Shown in pieces: positions 33,456 to 44,957 of a stretch of DNA of 64,000 nt. This DNA comes from Pontederia crassipes (taxonomy: Eukaryota; Streptophyta; Magnoliopsida; Commelinales; Pontederiaceae), in the NCBI GenBank assembly GCA_030549335.1, contig CM060184.1, positions 41,495,909 through 41,559,908 of the forward strand, given 5' to 3'. Made by a program: the position numbers and the translations under genes. The notes beneath the pieces were generated by a model. That model was not told the origin of the DNA. It ran no database searches and saw nothing but the letters and a program-made list of their open reading frames with translations. Within the stretch, counting starts at the first letter, position 1, and each line of letters opens with the position of its first letter.

Positions 33456-34853
33456 TTAGGCACGCGAGTGATCCTCCTCATTTTCTACTAAGTGCGTCAG
33501 CAACTGAGTTTGCCTTCCCTGGATGATAGCTGATAGCAAACTCATAATCCTTCAAAAACTCAATCCACCTCCTTGGACACATATTCAAGTCTTTTTTAGA
33601 GAAGATGTATTTCAAGCTCTTGTGGTCTGTGAAGATTTCGAACTCCTCGCCATATAAAAAGTGTCATCAAATTTTGAGGGCGAAGACCACAACTGCTAAC
33701 TCGAGATCATGCGTCGGATAATTCTTCTCATGCTTCTTTAATTGTCTTGATGCATACGCAATGACCTTCCCATGTTGCATCAAGACGCATCCCAAACCAG
33801 TGCCGCATGCGTCGCTATATATAACATAACCTCCTTGGCCTAAAGGTATGGTCAGAATGGGCGCCGTTGTCAGTCTCTTCTTTAACTCTTGGAAGCTATC
33901 TTCACACCTCTGTGACCATTCATACTTGATGCCTTTTTTAGTGAGGTTTGTTAGTGGCGATGCAATTTTGGAAAAGTCCTGAATGAATCTCCTGTAATAT
34001 CCTGCAAGTCTGAGAAAGTTTCTAATCTCTGACCCATTTTTCGGTTGTGCCCAGTTGGCAATTTCTTTCACCTTTGCAAGATCTACCAATATTCCATTTT
34101 CACTGATAATATGCCCGAGGAACATAATCTCTTTCAACCAAAACACACATTTTGAGAATTTGGCATACAATTTATGCTTCTTAAGGTCTGTAGCACAAAT
34201 CTTAGATGTTCCGCATGTTCTTCTAGGCTCGACGAATAGAGAAGGATGTTGTCGACGAAGATGATCACGAACTTGTCTAAGTATGGCCTGAACACTGTTC
34301 ATCAAGTCCATGAAAGCTACGGGGCATTGGTCAGCCCAAATGGCATCACCAAGAACTCGTAATGCCCATATCTTGTTCTGAAAGTGGTCTTTGGCACATC
34401 GTCATCAGTGATTCATAGCTGATGATAGCCACTTTTCAGATCAATCTTTGAGAATACCTTTGTCGAAGACAATTGGTCGAATAGATCATCGATTCTTGGT
34501 AGTAGATACTTGTTCTTGATTGTGACATTGTTCAACATCCGATAGTCTATGCACAGTCTCATAGACCTGTCCTTCTTTACAAACAATACCGGAGCACCCC
34601 CTGGAGAAATGCTCGGTCGAATGAATCCTTTATTCAGCAACTCCTGAATTTGGGTCTTCAATTCTAGCATTTTCGTTGGAGCCATTCGATAAGGAGCCTT
34701 CGATATAGGTGCCGTGCCCAGCACCAAGTCAATGTGGAAGTCAATCTCCCGTCGTGGTGGCAATCCTAAAACGTCATTTGGAAAGACGTCCGGAAACTCC
34801 TTCACCATAGCAATGCTATCTCGATCTACTTCAGCTCTGTCTATCTTAATCAC
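33456..34853 (-). pseudogene. Gypsy element 3: reverse transcriptase and RNase H
   Basis: RT begins near 34850 ([20 protein letters not shown], then [19 protein letters not shown]) and runs to RNase H ([17 protein letters not shown], ending near 33530). At the catalytic site (about 34250) the minus strand reads [11 protein letters not shown], so the second aspartate of the VDD motif is asparagine. The enzyme would be inactive even without the frameshift that follows. Small deletions around 34180-34300 also disrupt the frame. Confidence 0.87.
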
Positions 34854-34868
34854 ACTTGCCAGGAAACC

Positions 34869-35690
34869 CTAGCATCCATTCTTCAACATCTTTTGTGCCT
34901 TTAAAGCTGACACTAGGATCTTGCCGCTCTCTAGTGGTGTACCTTTGACAATAGTCTGAGGTCCTCCTGGTGTTCCGATTAGTATCTTCTTTGCTCGGCA
35001 ATGTAGGTAGGCATCTTGATAGGACAACCAGTCCATATCCAACACCACATCGTAGTCCCTGATCGGAATGATGATCAGGTCTGCGGAGAAGTCCTTGCCT
35101 TCCACTTCGACCGGCACCATGGGGATGTACTTCTGGGTAACGATGGACCCCAGAGGTGTGCCAATGTCAAGTGGAAAACTAGTCGCTTGTGGCTTCATGC
35201 TCAATAATGGAGCGAATTGCTCCGAAATGAATGAATGTGTAGCACCTGAATCAAAGAGAATATTAGCATGAACACCATCAATTTTCAGCGTACCTTGGAT
35301 GGTGTCTTTGCCCTTTGCTCATCTGCAGGCTTCATGTTGTATAATCGGCCTTGCACCATTCTAGGTGGTCCGTCGTTACACTGCGGAGGAGGTCCAGCAC
35401 GCCTCGACTCTTTGCATTCCCTAGCGAAGTCGCCCAATTTGCCACAGTTCAGGCATGCTCCCCTCTTCCGATAGCATTCACCGGGATGCATTCTATGGAG
35501 GTAGTTACACAATAGGCGGTTGAGGCTCATTTCTTGCCGGATATGGCCTTCTCCGATTGCGATCATCTCTATGGCGGAGATCTCGTCGAGATTGCATTCT
35601 ATCTCTATTTCCATATCTGTTCTGATATTGCTTGGCCGGTGCTTGGCTTTGTTGCTTGTCACATGTCTTGTCTCCATCTTCTAGATAAAT
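34869..35690 (-). pseudogene. Gypsy element 3: gag zinc knuckle and aspartic protease
   Basis: The frame 35285-35677 carries a CCHC knuckle (CLNCGKLGDFAREC), preceded by another cysteine-rich part (CYRKRGAC). The protease active site (ILFDSGATHSFIS) is at about 35215-35268. Its downstream half is in 34869-35204 (LIIIPIRDYDVVLDMDWL). The knuckle binds RNA during packaging, and the protease releases the mature proteins. A stop at about 35284 and others separate the pieces. This is the only one of the three gypsy copies here that still has the protease active site. Confidence 0.85.
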
Positions 35691-35869
35691 GACGAATTCT
35701 TCAGCAAATTGGAGGGTCTGTCAGTTACCTCCTTTCACCATTTCTCTAAGGTTGGGTTTCAGGCCATCAACCCAACGCTTCACTCGATCAAGTTCCGACT
35801 ACTGTAAGGTGGAGTACTTCTCTAGGTTTAGGAACTTGGTGAGGTACTGCTTAATAGTCATAGTACATT
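35691..35869 (-). pseudogene. Gypsy element 3: gag segment left of the solo LTR
   Basis: The minus strand reads MTIKQYLTKFLNLEKYSTL, a stop, then a gag stretch with VKRWVDGLKPNLREMV, typical of gypsy retrotrans_gag. The coding stops at the LTR insertion at 35875 and resumes at 38763-38725. Confidence 0.8.
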
Positions 35870-35874
35870 GTTGG

Positions 35875-38719
35875 TGTCACGGACGTGCCTTAGAAACATC
35901 ATTTATGCATAATTATGTATTTAAGTAACATACTAAGTTAGTTTGGATGTCCATTTAGTGATATTTTATATAGTAATTGATATTTCGATTAGTGCATAAT
36001 GACTACTTAATTATCGATAAACTTTACAAAGTAATTATATAGGGTTATTAGGAATAAATCATAAAATTTCTAAATATTATAGTACATATGTTTAAATAGG
36101 ATTAAGTAAGCTTAATTATGGTTAAAACACTTAGTTATGACAAAAAAATGTGATTGGTCATCACTTAAGTTCCAAACAGCTGAAGCAGACAGGTGAGAGC
36201 TGCTCAAAGATATATTTTTCCAAATCGTCATAAGACCTCTGCAAATTCTGAAAAATTATATAAGCCACTTAACATTATATTTTCACCGTAGAAATATTAC
36301 CAGAGGAAGAACTCGAGCGAAGCGACCTGGGAAAAATCGGGAACATTGGTTGTTCCAGGTGAGTTTTGATTCGGAAATTTTTCTTCTGATTGAGAGAATC
36401 AGTACTTGGTGATAAACAAACCATAAATTATGAAATTTTGTATGGTTCATCCATTCGAAGTTAGCTTTCCATTTCCTCTGGAATCACCTAAAAAGGAGTT
36501 TTATAGAAGAAGTTATGAACTTACCTTCGCAAGTCACTCATCCTATCCCGAGTCTGATACAAGTTCCATTTGTAAATTAGGGCACGGTTATAATAGAGTG
36601 CATTAGGGTTTGAAATTTGGATATGCTTAAATAGACAGTCCAATGGTTCGGTGAGAGGTGGAATCATCCTAGTTGAACTTGTATTTTGAGGGAGAAATGA
36701 ATTTTTCATTTCATAGTGAGGCTTCTATCAGATTCCAGGACATTGACAGATTGCGACCCGAATTAACTATTTTTGTTATAAGTCTATATAGCGAGTTAAA
36801 TTCTCTATTTTTTATGACAAAATACTAATGAAGTCTAGATTTCAGAAAAAATATGCCCTAGTTGAATGTACAAGTATGAAGAAATATATAAATTAATATT
36901 TGAGTGACACATAGTCTACCAGGGCACAAACCCTAGGTCAGATTGCTTGGGATGTCCTGACTTACTCACTTGGTATTTGATAATGATATTTGGGAGATTG
37001 AAATCTTAGTATGTATAGTTTCTAATTAATCCAGAATCATAAGATTTGCCCATATGGTTAAGAAGTTATGAATTATTGATTGATAGACACTCAGTCTGAA
37101 ATCCTGAAATAGCACCTAGTTAAGCTTTGGAGAATTAAAAAGTTCTAAGTGTAGAATAGCTTATGAATATAAATGTCTTAAATTAGAAATCGGTATTAGA
37201 GGAGGTTATATGCATTTTAGGGTGCATAAACATTCATACATCATGAGCATGCATTGCATATTACCTTACTAGTGATTGGGAAGTAAGAAGACATTATTGT
37301 TTGTAGGAAAACCTCAAGTTGCAAGTGAAAGGGAGGAAATCTAATAAACCTCCTTGAAGTGATAAAGTGCAAGGTGTGTGGGTAAATTTACAACATAGCA
37401 AAATGTTGTATGTTAATTCTTTTATTTATGATATTACCTCAAGCAAAGATTATTATTGTTATTATTGAAACATATCTTGCGCTATGAAAAGTATTTATGA
37501 TATGTTTCAAGGATTTCATATGAGATGGAGTAATATCTTATACAAAAATATTTTCAGGGAACAATGCTTGTGAAGTGAAAATAAGTTTTATTTGATAATG
37601 ATATGAGATTATGACATGTGTATTTTGATATTATTAAATTCCATGTGTTCATTAGCCATGTTGTTTGAAAAAGGTCTTTGGAATCGCATTCGATATACAT
37701 GAAGCCTTTGGGGCGTATATCGGGTGTCTTTGCCCTTTGGGGGCTGCCTTGCGTGCACGTATTGACCCATGATCGCTCTGCGTATATGAGAATCATGATT
37801 GGGTGGCACACAATCATGATTGGGATACGTATTGACCCATGATTTGCTCTGCATATTTGAGACTCTTGATTGTGAAGCTCTGCTTAACTGTATGACACAC
37901 AATTATAGAGGGATACGTATTGACCCATGATTTGCTCTGCGTATCTGTGACTCTTGATTATGAAGCTCTGCTTAACTATATGACACATGATCGTAGAGGG
38001 ATACGTATTGACCCATGATGAGTATGTGCAATGACACATGTGTGGAGTTTAAATATGGAAATTATGATATCTTGAGTTACTTTTACTTCTATGAAAATTC
38101 ATATGATTTGACAAGTTATGCTATATGTGATATGCTTTAAATGTTTCCTCATATGAAAGAAATGTGATTATTTAAATGATATATGCACTCGTATTGTTCT
38201 CCTATGTTGTACTTTTATTTCACTCACTGAGCAAATGATTGTTGCTCATAAAACTCATTTTAAATGTTTTTTTTAGATACTCGTAAATTCTCGAGTTTGA
38301 GTCAACTCGGAGCTTATTTTTGCTGCATGTAGAGGAGGTCGAACTGCTGGAGCACTTTAATCCCTCTTCACTTTTGTTTTTTGAAGCATGCATATGTAAT
38401 AGATAGTCTTAGATGTTGTAATTAAGTTTGTGAGGAATTTTTTGTAAGGTTGTATAAGACTTGATCCTGTGGGGTTATATGTGAGATGATTTGTGAAAAA
38501 AATATAATGACAATATGTGAATGTCCTATCTTATAGCTTTTTATTAAACTTTGATGCATATATATATATATATATATGTCTTTTGTATGTGTGTTGGCAA
38601 ATACCACAAGATAAGTAAGGGAGGAGGTTTTGCCGATTTTATTTTTTTTTGGAATTGCTAAACATAGCTAAGAGTATGATAATTGGGATTAGAATTTAGT
38701 CACAGAGTTGGGTGTGGCA
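35875..38719 (+). repeat. Solo LTR with TSD GTTGG, in gag of gypsy element 3
   Basis: The 2845-bp segment begins TGTCACGGACGTGCC and ends GGGTGTGGCA. It is flanked by exact GTTGG copies (35870-35874 and 38720-38724). Removing it rejoins the gag reading frame. No gag-pol sequence lies inside. The orientation is tentative, from an ACTGAG...TGCTCATAAAACTC segment near 38222 that sits where similar LTRs have it. It is a different family from the TGTAAC LTRs. It contains an 88-bp tandem repeat (37757-38020) and an AT run near 38558. Confidence 0.88.
37757..38020. repeat. Tandem repeat of about 88 bp within the solo LTR
   Basis: The phrase ATACGTATTGACCCATGAT recurs near 37823, 37911 and 37999, with an earlier diverged copy at 37757 (CACGTATTGACCCATGAT). 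The last units are spaced 88 bp apart and share CTCTTGATTATGAAGCTCTG. The first unit is shorter. Confidence 0.8.
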
Positions 38720-38724
38720 GTTGG

Positions 38725-38763
38725 AGTGTCAGGTACTCCTTCTACTTTATGCCTCTCTCATAG
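38725..38763 (-). pseudogene. Gypsy element 3: 39-bp gag piece between two insertions
   Basis: This short piece, with the single GTTGG copy, connects the gag frame at 35869 to the gag frame at 58932. The minus-strand frame reads YERGIK, a stop, then KEYL. It proves that the solo LTR parent and the CACTA element inserted at separate sites about 40 bp apart in the same gene. Confidence 0.75.
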
Positions 38764-39706
38764 CACTACAAGAATTTTAGCTATTAGCTATGGAGATATC
38801 TATAACAAATCCATAGGTAATACCATCACAAATTGTATTAATGTCGGATTTGCTATGAATTCGGGATAGAGTACATCTGTAGCTAATACCTCGTCGCTGA
38901 TTGTGACCCAACTTTGTGTCCCTATTTTTGTAGCTAATTATGTGTGTTGTCATCCCTAATCCATCCCTATTTTGTGGCAACTCTTAATTATTAGAATTTA
39001 AAATCGGTAGCTAATCTGTCACTAAGTAGTAACTATAATGTTACAGCGATAAAACAATTATAATTTTTTGTGACTAATTTATCCTTATTCTGTAGCTAAC
39101 TTTTATCGCAATTGGTCCCCACAGTTTGTAGTTTGTCTCAAAACTGTCCCAATCCAATCACATATTAGCAATAATTTTTTTCCCAATAATATCGTTTATA
39201 TCAAATTATTAATTGTACAATGATATAAATGACAATACAATAACCAATATAACAAAAATCTCTATATATCATTTTTCGATTGATAAAGTGGAGCTAAATG
39301 GTCATTACAAAGTTTAAATAGAGTATATGCATACATCACACTGGGTACAGAAGTCCCCCACTAGATCACCAAAGAGACACTGATCAATTAAGTTCATCAT
39401 TTCATAGTTCGGGGCGTTAAGCGGAAAAAACCCTATGAAGAGTATACATCACATAATAGCAATAAAAGTTATGCACAGTTCATCATCGTCGTCATTATAA
39501 AAAGCATTAAAAATTCAACAGTAGATTTAGGGTTCCACAAGTTCGTCATATTAACTTTATGCCATGGACACAAGTAATCTCAAGCACTAGTTTCCATCTC
39601 CTAGCCACGAACAAATCATAATTCATCCAAGGAAGCAGGCCCACCGAGGGATCATATCGACCATGCAGCAGCTGGAAGCTTAATTTCATGCACGGTGAAA
39701 TGATTC

Positions 39707-40429
39707 TTACAACCGAGGGGCAGGACGGTTCCGTTCTGCCTCGATCATGATGTGTCTGCATGTGATCTCCTGGAGCAAGTTGCAGCCACTCAGCGCCATG
39801 GTCAGCTCGAACTCGTCTCGCAGCATCTACAGCACCTTCCTCACGCCAGCCTCACCTTCAGCAGCAAGGAGAACACGACTGGCCTTCCAATCTGCGTCCA
39901 TTTTAAGGGGGCATGGAACTAAGTACACAAGACAGGAGTACATGCATGGATAGAGATGCATGCTGATGCTGCAACAGTCGTAGGCATTCATCCCTGCATG
40001 CATGCATGCATGAGCAAGAACTTTGGAGTACTGAAGACGAAGCCATGGAGAGTTCCCACTTACAAATATTCTAGAGGCACTGAGAGCTAGCGCCTTGAAC
40101 ACGTCCTTGCCACAGCGGACGCCGCCGTCCAGGAAGACGGGGATGTGACCTTGTGCGCCTTTCACGACCTAATTACGTGTATCTTTCATGTCAGAGGTGT
40201 ACTTTGTAGGGAGAAGAAGATGACAGGTGATGAAGTACAAGAGGCAACCTCTTCGAAGGCATCGAACGTAGTCGAGCTGACGAGCTCCATGGTTGGAGAT
40301 GATAACGCCAGCAGCACCAGATTGCACGGCGATCCTTGCTGCAGTTTGGGGTTGAGGTTATTAGGGTGATCTCTATCGGATGCAAAATGCGGACTAAAAC
40401 TTGACAAGAAGTTGGATGCTTACCGTCCT
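39707..40429 (-). pseudogene. Captured glycolate oxidase gene, 3' part (exons with introns)
   Basis: Three exons of an FMN-dependent (S)-2-hydroxy-acid oxidase (glycolate oxidase, peroxisomal photorespiration) are visible on the minus strand. Exon 40249-40338 includes [23 protein letters not shown] with the catalytic histidine. Exon 40064-40168 includes [14 protein letters not shown], an FMN-binding segment. Exon 39707-39891 ends in [11 protein letters not shown] and a stop, where PRL resembles a peroxisomal targeting tail. GT-AG introns are retained. Lesions are a stop in VRKVL*MLRDEF, a one-base loss after VVFSL, and a frameshift after LDYV. The preceding exon is at 42148-42206, with its last six bases at 40424-40429, split by a solo LTR. 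Confidence 0.88.
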
Positions 40430-42142
40430 TGATGCATGCAAAATACAACATATTTTAGTTAATTATTTTAATTAAATTTTCTGTAATTTGATCATGGCAT
40501 GCATCATTTTTAGTCACTTTTAATCGTAATTCCAGATTTATCAATTTTAATTATTAAATTCTCTGAATATTTTAATTGTGGATGGATTAACTAAATTTTG
40601 ATAATTATTTTGCAGGAAAAATCAAGATTTAAATGGATTGTGCTGTATCGGCCAAAATTTCGAAGAATTTATCATTACGGCCGAGATTAGGATGAAGAAT
40701 TCATCATTACGGCCGAGATTTCTAGGGCGTAACAAGATTTAATTCTTTGTTACGGCTAAGATTTGAAGGAGTAAAGATAAATGATTTTATCTTTTGGGCG
40801 TAACAAAGATTAAATCCCTTACGGCCGAGATTCGGAGGGGGTAATGGCAATGAAATCATTCTTTTGGCCGAGTTTATCTTTGGGCGTAACAAGATTAAAT
40901 TCCTTTCTTACGGCCGAGATTTGGAGGGAGTAAAATGAATTCTATCTCTTTGGGAGTAAAGATTTAATTCTTCCTTATGGCCGAGATTCTAAGGGAGTAA
41001 AGATAAAAAGGATTTATTTTTGGGCGTAATGATAAAAGGATTTATCTTTGGCCGAGTTTATCTTATAATTTTAAAGTTAACCGTACGATGTTACGGCCGA
41101 GATCAAATTGAAGGCCGTCCACACCTATAAATACGTGAAGAATCCGTCGTTCCAAAGTGTGCTCTGAAGTTCAGGTTTCTTCCACGGCGAGTCGTGAGCT
41201 CTGCAGGCTATGACCAAGAGGAAAGAGGTGCGACGGCTGGAGGTTGATCGCGACCCTGATCAAGTCCGAGAGGCTGCCCGACTGTCTGCTCAATTCGAGA
41301 GCTCTACTTCTATTTTGGTGTAATTCTTTCGATTATCATTGTTATTTTGTTATTATCTCTCCAGAATTTCTAGGATGAACTCCATGTTTTTTTTAGGATT
41401 ATTATTTTAGGAGATTATTAATTGAAGGGAAATGTTTGGACCCTACTTTATTTGTTTTAATCTTTTCTGATCAATTATTAATTGTGCTTAATGCTTTTAT
41501 GTTAGTTAATTAAATTTCTGAATTAGGCTATACCAGTTTGTGGAGTGTTTAATTTCAGAATTCATTTTACTAATTATAATTGATTTTATTTGGAATTAAT
41601 AATTGACATAAATTTGATAACTAGTGTGTGGAGAATCAAGTTTGTGTGGTCTATTAATCTATACCAGTTTGTGGAGTGATTAATAGTTTAGAGAATTCAA
41701 TTTAATGCATCTTAATTTTAATATGATTTTGGGGGTACCAGTCGTGGAGACTTCAATTCTTATTAAATTAAGATAGTTCTATATGATTAGATTGAGGGAT
41801 GCCAGTCGTGAAGACCATAAGTTAATCATATTAGATTACTTTAGGGAGACTCTAATCCATCTTTAAAGATTAAATTTATCTTTTATGGTTCAAATATTTA
41901 TCTTGATCTATTTTCATCCTAAGGCCTAACTTCAACACCATTATCTTATCTTTATCTTATTTTCTTTATCTTTTAAAACTCATTTTCAAAATCCATATTT
42001 TTTCTCTCTTATTAATTTATAAATCCAGATATTGAATTAATAATATTCCTCGTGGGTTCGACACTCTTACTCCTATTACTATATTACTTGAGTGACTAAT
42101 GCACTTGCTAGCAAATTTTATTGTTACAAACATAACGCATCA
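40430..42142 (+). repeat. Solo LTR of the Athila-like family, TSD GTCCT
   Basis: The 1713-bp LTR begins TGATGCATGCAAAATACAAC and ends AACGCATCA. It is flanked by exact GTCCT copies (40425-40429 and 42143-42147). It is the same family as the LTRs of the element at 44958-54643 but in the opposite orientation. It carries a TATA box (TATAAATA, 41126-41133), repeated TTACGGCCGAGATT and GGGCGTAACAAGAT words upstream of it (about 40640-41110), and GTACCAGTCGTGGAGA-like repeats downstream. Confidence 0.92.
41126..41133 (+). promoter_or_regulatory. TATA box of the solo LTR
   Basis: CTATAAATACG lies just downstream of the GGCCG-word array and upstream of a less AT-rich stretch. That position is expected for the U3/R boundary of a plant LTR. 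The same box is found in the left LTR of the full element (TATTTATA, 45983-45990, minus strand). Confidence 0.65.
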
Positions 42143-42147
42143 GTCCT

Positions 42148-42206
42148 CTACAATGAGAACACCTTTCACCAGAATTGGCATGGATGTGATTGTCTGCAGT
42201 CACTTG
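42148..42206 (-). pseudogene. Captured glycolate oxidase exon, upstream part
   Basis: The minus strand after an AG acceptor reads DVK, a stop (tryptophan in the family), then LQTITSMPILVKGVL. This is the glycolate oxidase segment directly before the exon at 40249-40338. The solo LTR inserted six bases before the exon's 3' end, which ends at a GT donor at 40423. Exons further upstream are absent. Confidence 0.85.
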
Positions 42207-42634
42207 ACATCCTGCCGGGATCGAAACAAAGGGAACTTAATTAACATTCTTTAGAACAATACAGAGCATATTCTTGGACACTATTCAAATAAGCAGAAAA
42301 AAATACAATCTCAGTAGGTTAAACTAATAAATTGTCATTAGAATTCTTTTATAACATATTTTTTTCAATATATCAAACTCTAATGTTGAAGAGCAAAAAG
42401 TGGAATATTTTTTTAGCACATATATCCATGAAGTAGATCATTGTGTAAGAAGAAATTGACACGAACGAACAATGTCCTACCATTTTCTTCATAATCCACC
42501 ACTACAAGATGCCAAAATAAGCAACTCAAATCGAACAAAGGTAACATCTCATGCATTAAAAATAGGATTTTTCCTAGATAGCCAACCCTATAATGATTAG
42601 ACGATCGAGATATAATCTCATATTGCTAGTTTAC

Positions 42635-42725
42635 CTTGAAACATAGCTCCACATTTCTTTGGCAAGTTCTCCACTATCTTCCTGTCCACTGGGGAGTCGT
42701 CCACCAACAGGACCCTCAACTCCAT
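42635..42725 (-). pseudogene. Captured response-regulator first exon
   Basis: On the minus strand a frame starting MELRVLLVDDSPVDRKIVEN ends in CAAG followed by a GTAAAC donor. The paired aspartates and the VDRK stretch are the start of a receiver domain of the plant two-component type. The phospho-accepting aspartate would be in a later exon, which is not present. It lies 430 bp from the glycolate oxidase exon and is unrelated to it, so the CACTA element has captured pieces of at least two host genes. Confidence 0.72.
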
Positions 42726-43319
42726 CTCGCCTCCACGCTTGTCACAATAACTGCTCACCAACATCCTAGAGTATCTGATCAACTTGAGCATTAAAAACAT
42801 TAAAAACGTATCTGATCAACATCCCACAGTATCAGACAAATATCACAAATGCACTCAATAGTTACTAATAAAAGAAACTTGCAAAATTGCATCTCTTGAG
42901 TTTGCAGTAACTAATTTTGAGAAGAATATTAGAGACTTGGAGCTGCTCGCCCTTGTCCTCAGGCTGCTCCAAAGTAGCGAAGAACTTCAATGACGTAATA
43001 TGGAGAGAGTGGGGCAGCCTTCACGTATGCCCCTACCCAGGCTGAATTCTTCAGTTAGCTCATAATCAACATTTCCAAGTAGTCCAAAATAAAAATGACA
43101 TTCTTCATCACAAAAGTAGCAAAATGCTTACATAATATATATTATATAAGTCTAACTTAACAAAATAACAACCAACATAATAAGTTTCAAATATAAATTC
43201 AAATAGTTCAACATGTCTCCAAACACAAACCAAAATATGATGACAAGTTCAGTAATTGGTAACTCTAATCATCAATCATTTCTTATATTAGATGACGAAG
43301 TGCTCGGTCCAGCATCATC
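42726..43319. other. Unidentified captured or spacer sequence
   Basis: A less AT-rich patch on the minus strand (about 42930-43050) reads like coding sequence in places but I do not recognise it. The remainder is AT-rich. Confidence 0.35.
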
Positions 43320-44480
43320 CGTTGAATTGATCAAAAGTCGTTTGAGCATCCTCCTGGTTGACAATAACTATCCTTCAATGATCCGAATGCATTCTTCATT
43401 TGGTTGTCCACGACATTGCCGACAACATCCTTAAAATGATCAATCGTATCATCTTGCACAAATGATGAAAAGAATGAACCATTGCCATTTTGCCCAGTAG
43501 ATGTAGCTGATCCAGTAGATGAGACCGATGTACCCAATCCACGAAGAGATCCTTCTCTTGTTGTTCCGTCTACTTCTTTCCATAGTTCCACATCACATCG
43601 AGTGATGGTTGTGTACCCGGATTTTCACCATATTTTCCAATTACTTTGGAATTATAGTCTTCCTAAAATAAGATAAAAGTGAGTTAGTAGGCAAATACTT
43701 CAAAAAAAATGAATCACCAACATACATAAACTTTAAGAGAGTAGTCAATGACAAAAGTTTTTGACTTTTTGCTCTTATGCGTCAACTCATAAACCTCTCT
43801 ATAATCAATTGGACCTTTGTTTTTTGCCTCTTGTATTGATGATTAATAAAGTTAGTAAATATTTAATTTTGATGCATAAGATTATAACAAAGTTTAATAA
43901 AGTTACCAAATGACGCTTGTGACTTGAGAAAGGAATTGATCCTCCCGTGTGTAAAGCAGCTTCAGGCTTTGAAGCATGATTACCCTTTGCTGCCATTGAT
44001 CTTTTTTTCCAATCCTCCGAACTCCTGCAAATCAAGAAGATTTTATTATCTAAAAGATAAAATGTTAAAAAGTATGTATTGAATGAAATTTTATAAATTG
44101 TACCATGCATCACAAAGTGAGTACCAAACATCACAATTTAATCCAGCAGGAGGTGAATTACGAGCTAACTCAAAGTTATTATTTGTTGCTTTTGCTGCCT
44201 TATGTTTAAAATTGTACAATTGGCCACGTAGACGATTTTTGGCGATATGCATAAAAACTTTTCGTATGACTTTTTCGGTTAACCCAGGCTCAAATTTATG
44301 ATTCTCCTATAATAAGAAAATTTATTAATTCAAAATAATATTGATTTGTACTAAATATTTTAAAATTTTACCAAAAAGTGATGAAACATCCTCTCCTTAA
44401 ATTCCCTCGGAACCTTGTGCCATGACGATGCATTTGGTGGCAATCTCCCAATCACAAGATTGCTAATATATCGCACAATA
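43320..44480 (-). pseudogene. CACTA accessory gene, Transposase_24 (Ptta/En/Spm) family
   Basis: On the minus strand the order is a block with VPREFKERMFHHFL (about 44390), a block with EPGLTEKVIRKVFMHIAKNR (about 44230-44300) and NCDVWYSLCDAWYN (about 44105). Then come SEDWKKRSMAAKGNHAS and ALHTGGSIPFSSHKRHL (43900-44025), and MELWKEVDGTTREG (43550-43591). These are the hallmarks of the plant transposase family Ptta/En/Spm (PF03004-like). AT-rich gaps between blocks with splice-like edges suggest introns. It follows the TNP2 fragment by only a few tens of bases. Confidence 0.82.
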
Positions 44481-44511
44481 CTATCCGGTGTAAAAGTAAC
44501 CCTATATATAT

Positions 44512-44957
44512 TTAACAATGTGTAGCAATAGGAAAATATCTGAGCACTGAGTAAGGCACATCCTTTTGATTGACATTGTCATTTTTCTTCGGCTTGTATC
44601 GATGCTCACCACGGGACTTACAATTTATGAGTGTACTATCCTCTTTATAGTACAACATACAATGATTACGACATGCATCAATTTTTTTATATTCTAATCC
44701 TAAATCTTTCATCATTCTCTTGCACTTGTAGAAATTTGTTGGTAATTTCTCAGATATTGGTAACGTACTTTTTATAATAGTGATCATACAATCAAAATAG
44801 TTTTCGCTCAGACTTCAGGTTCATTAATTGTGCCACAGCAGATAGTGTGCTATGCTTCTCGCATCCTTCCCACAAAGGTTTATCGACATCTCTAAGAAGT
44901 CGATAAAACCTATAAGTTGGATTTGGATTTTCTTCCTCCTGCGGGATATTGATATTG
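44512..44957 (-). pseudogene. CACTA TNP2 transposase, middle piece
   Basis: The minus strand continues TNP2 after the Athila-like insertion: NPTYRFYRLLRDVDKPLWEGC (about 44860-44920), MNLKSE, then a one-base frameshift near 44805. After it come TLPISEKLPTNFYKCKRMMK, YKKIDACRNHCMLYYKED and VPYSVLRYFP (44512-44787). The frame stops shortly after RYFP, and the DDE-type catalytic region that should follow is missing. This is the reason to regard the element as non-autonomous. Confidence 0.87.

Noticed and set aside
42503..42516. CACTACAAGATG as another CACTA end
   Set aside because: There is no partner end, no subterminal repeats and no duplication, so the match is probably chance.
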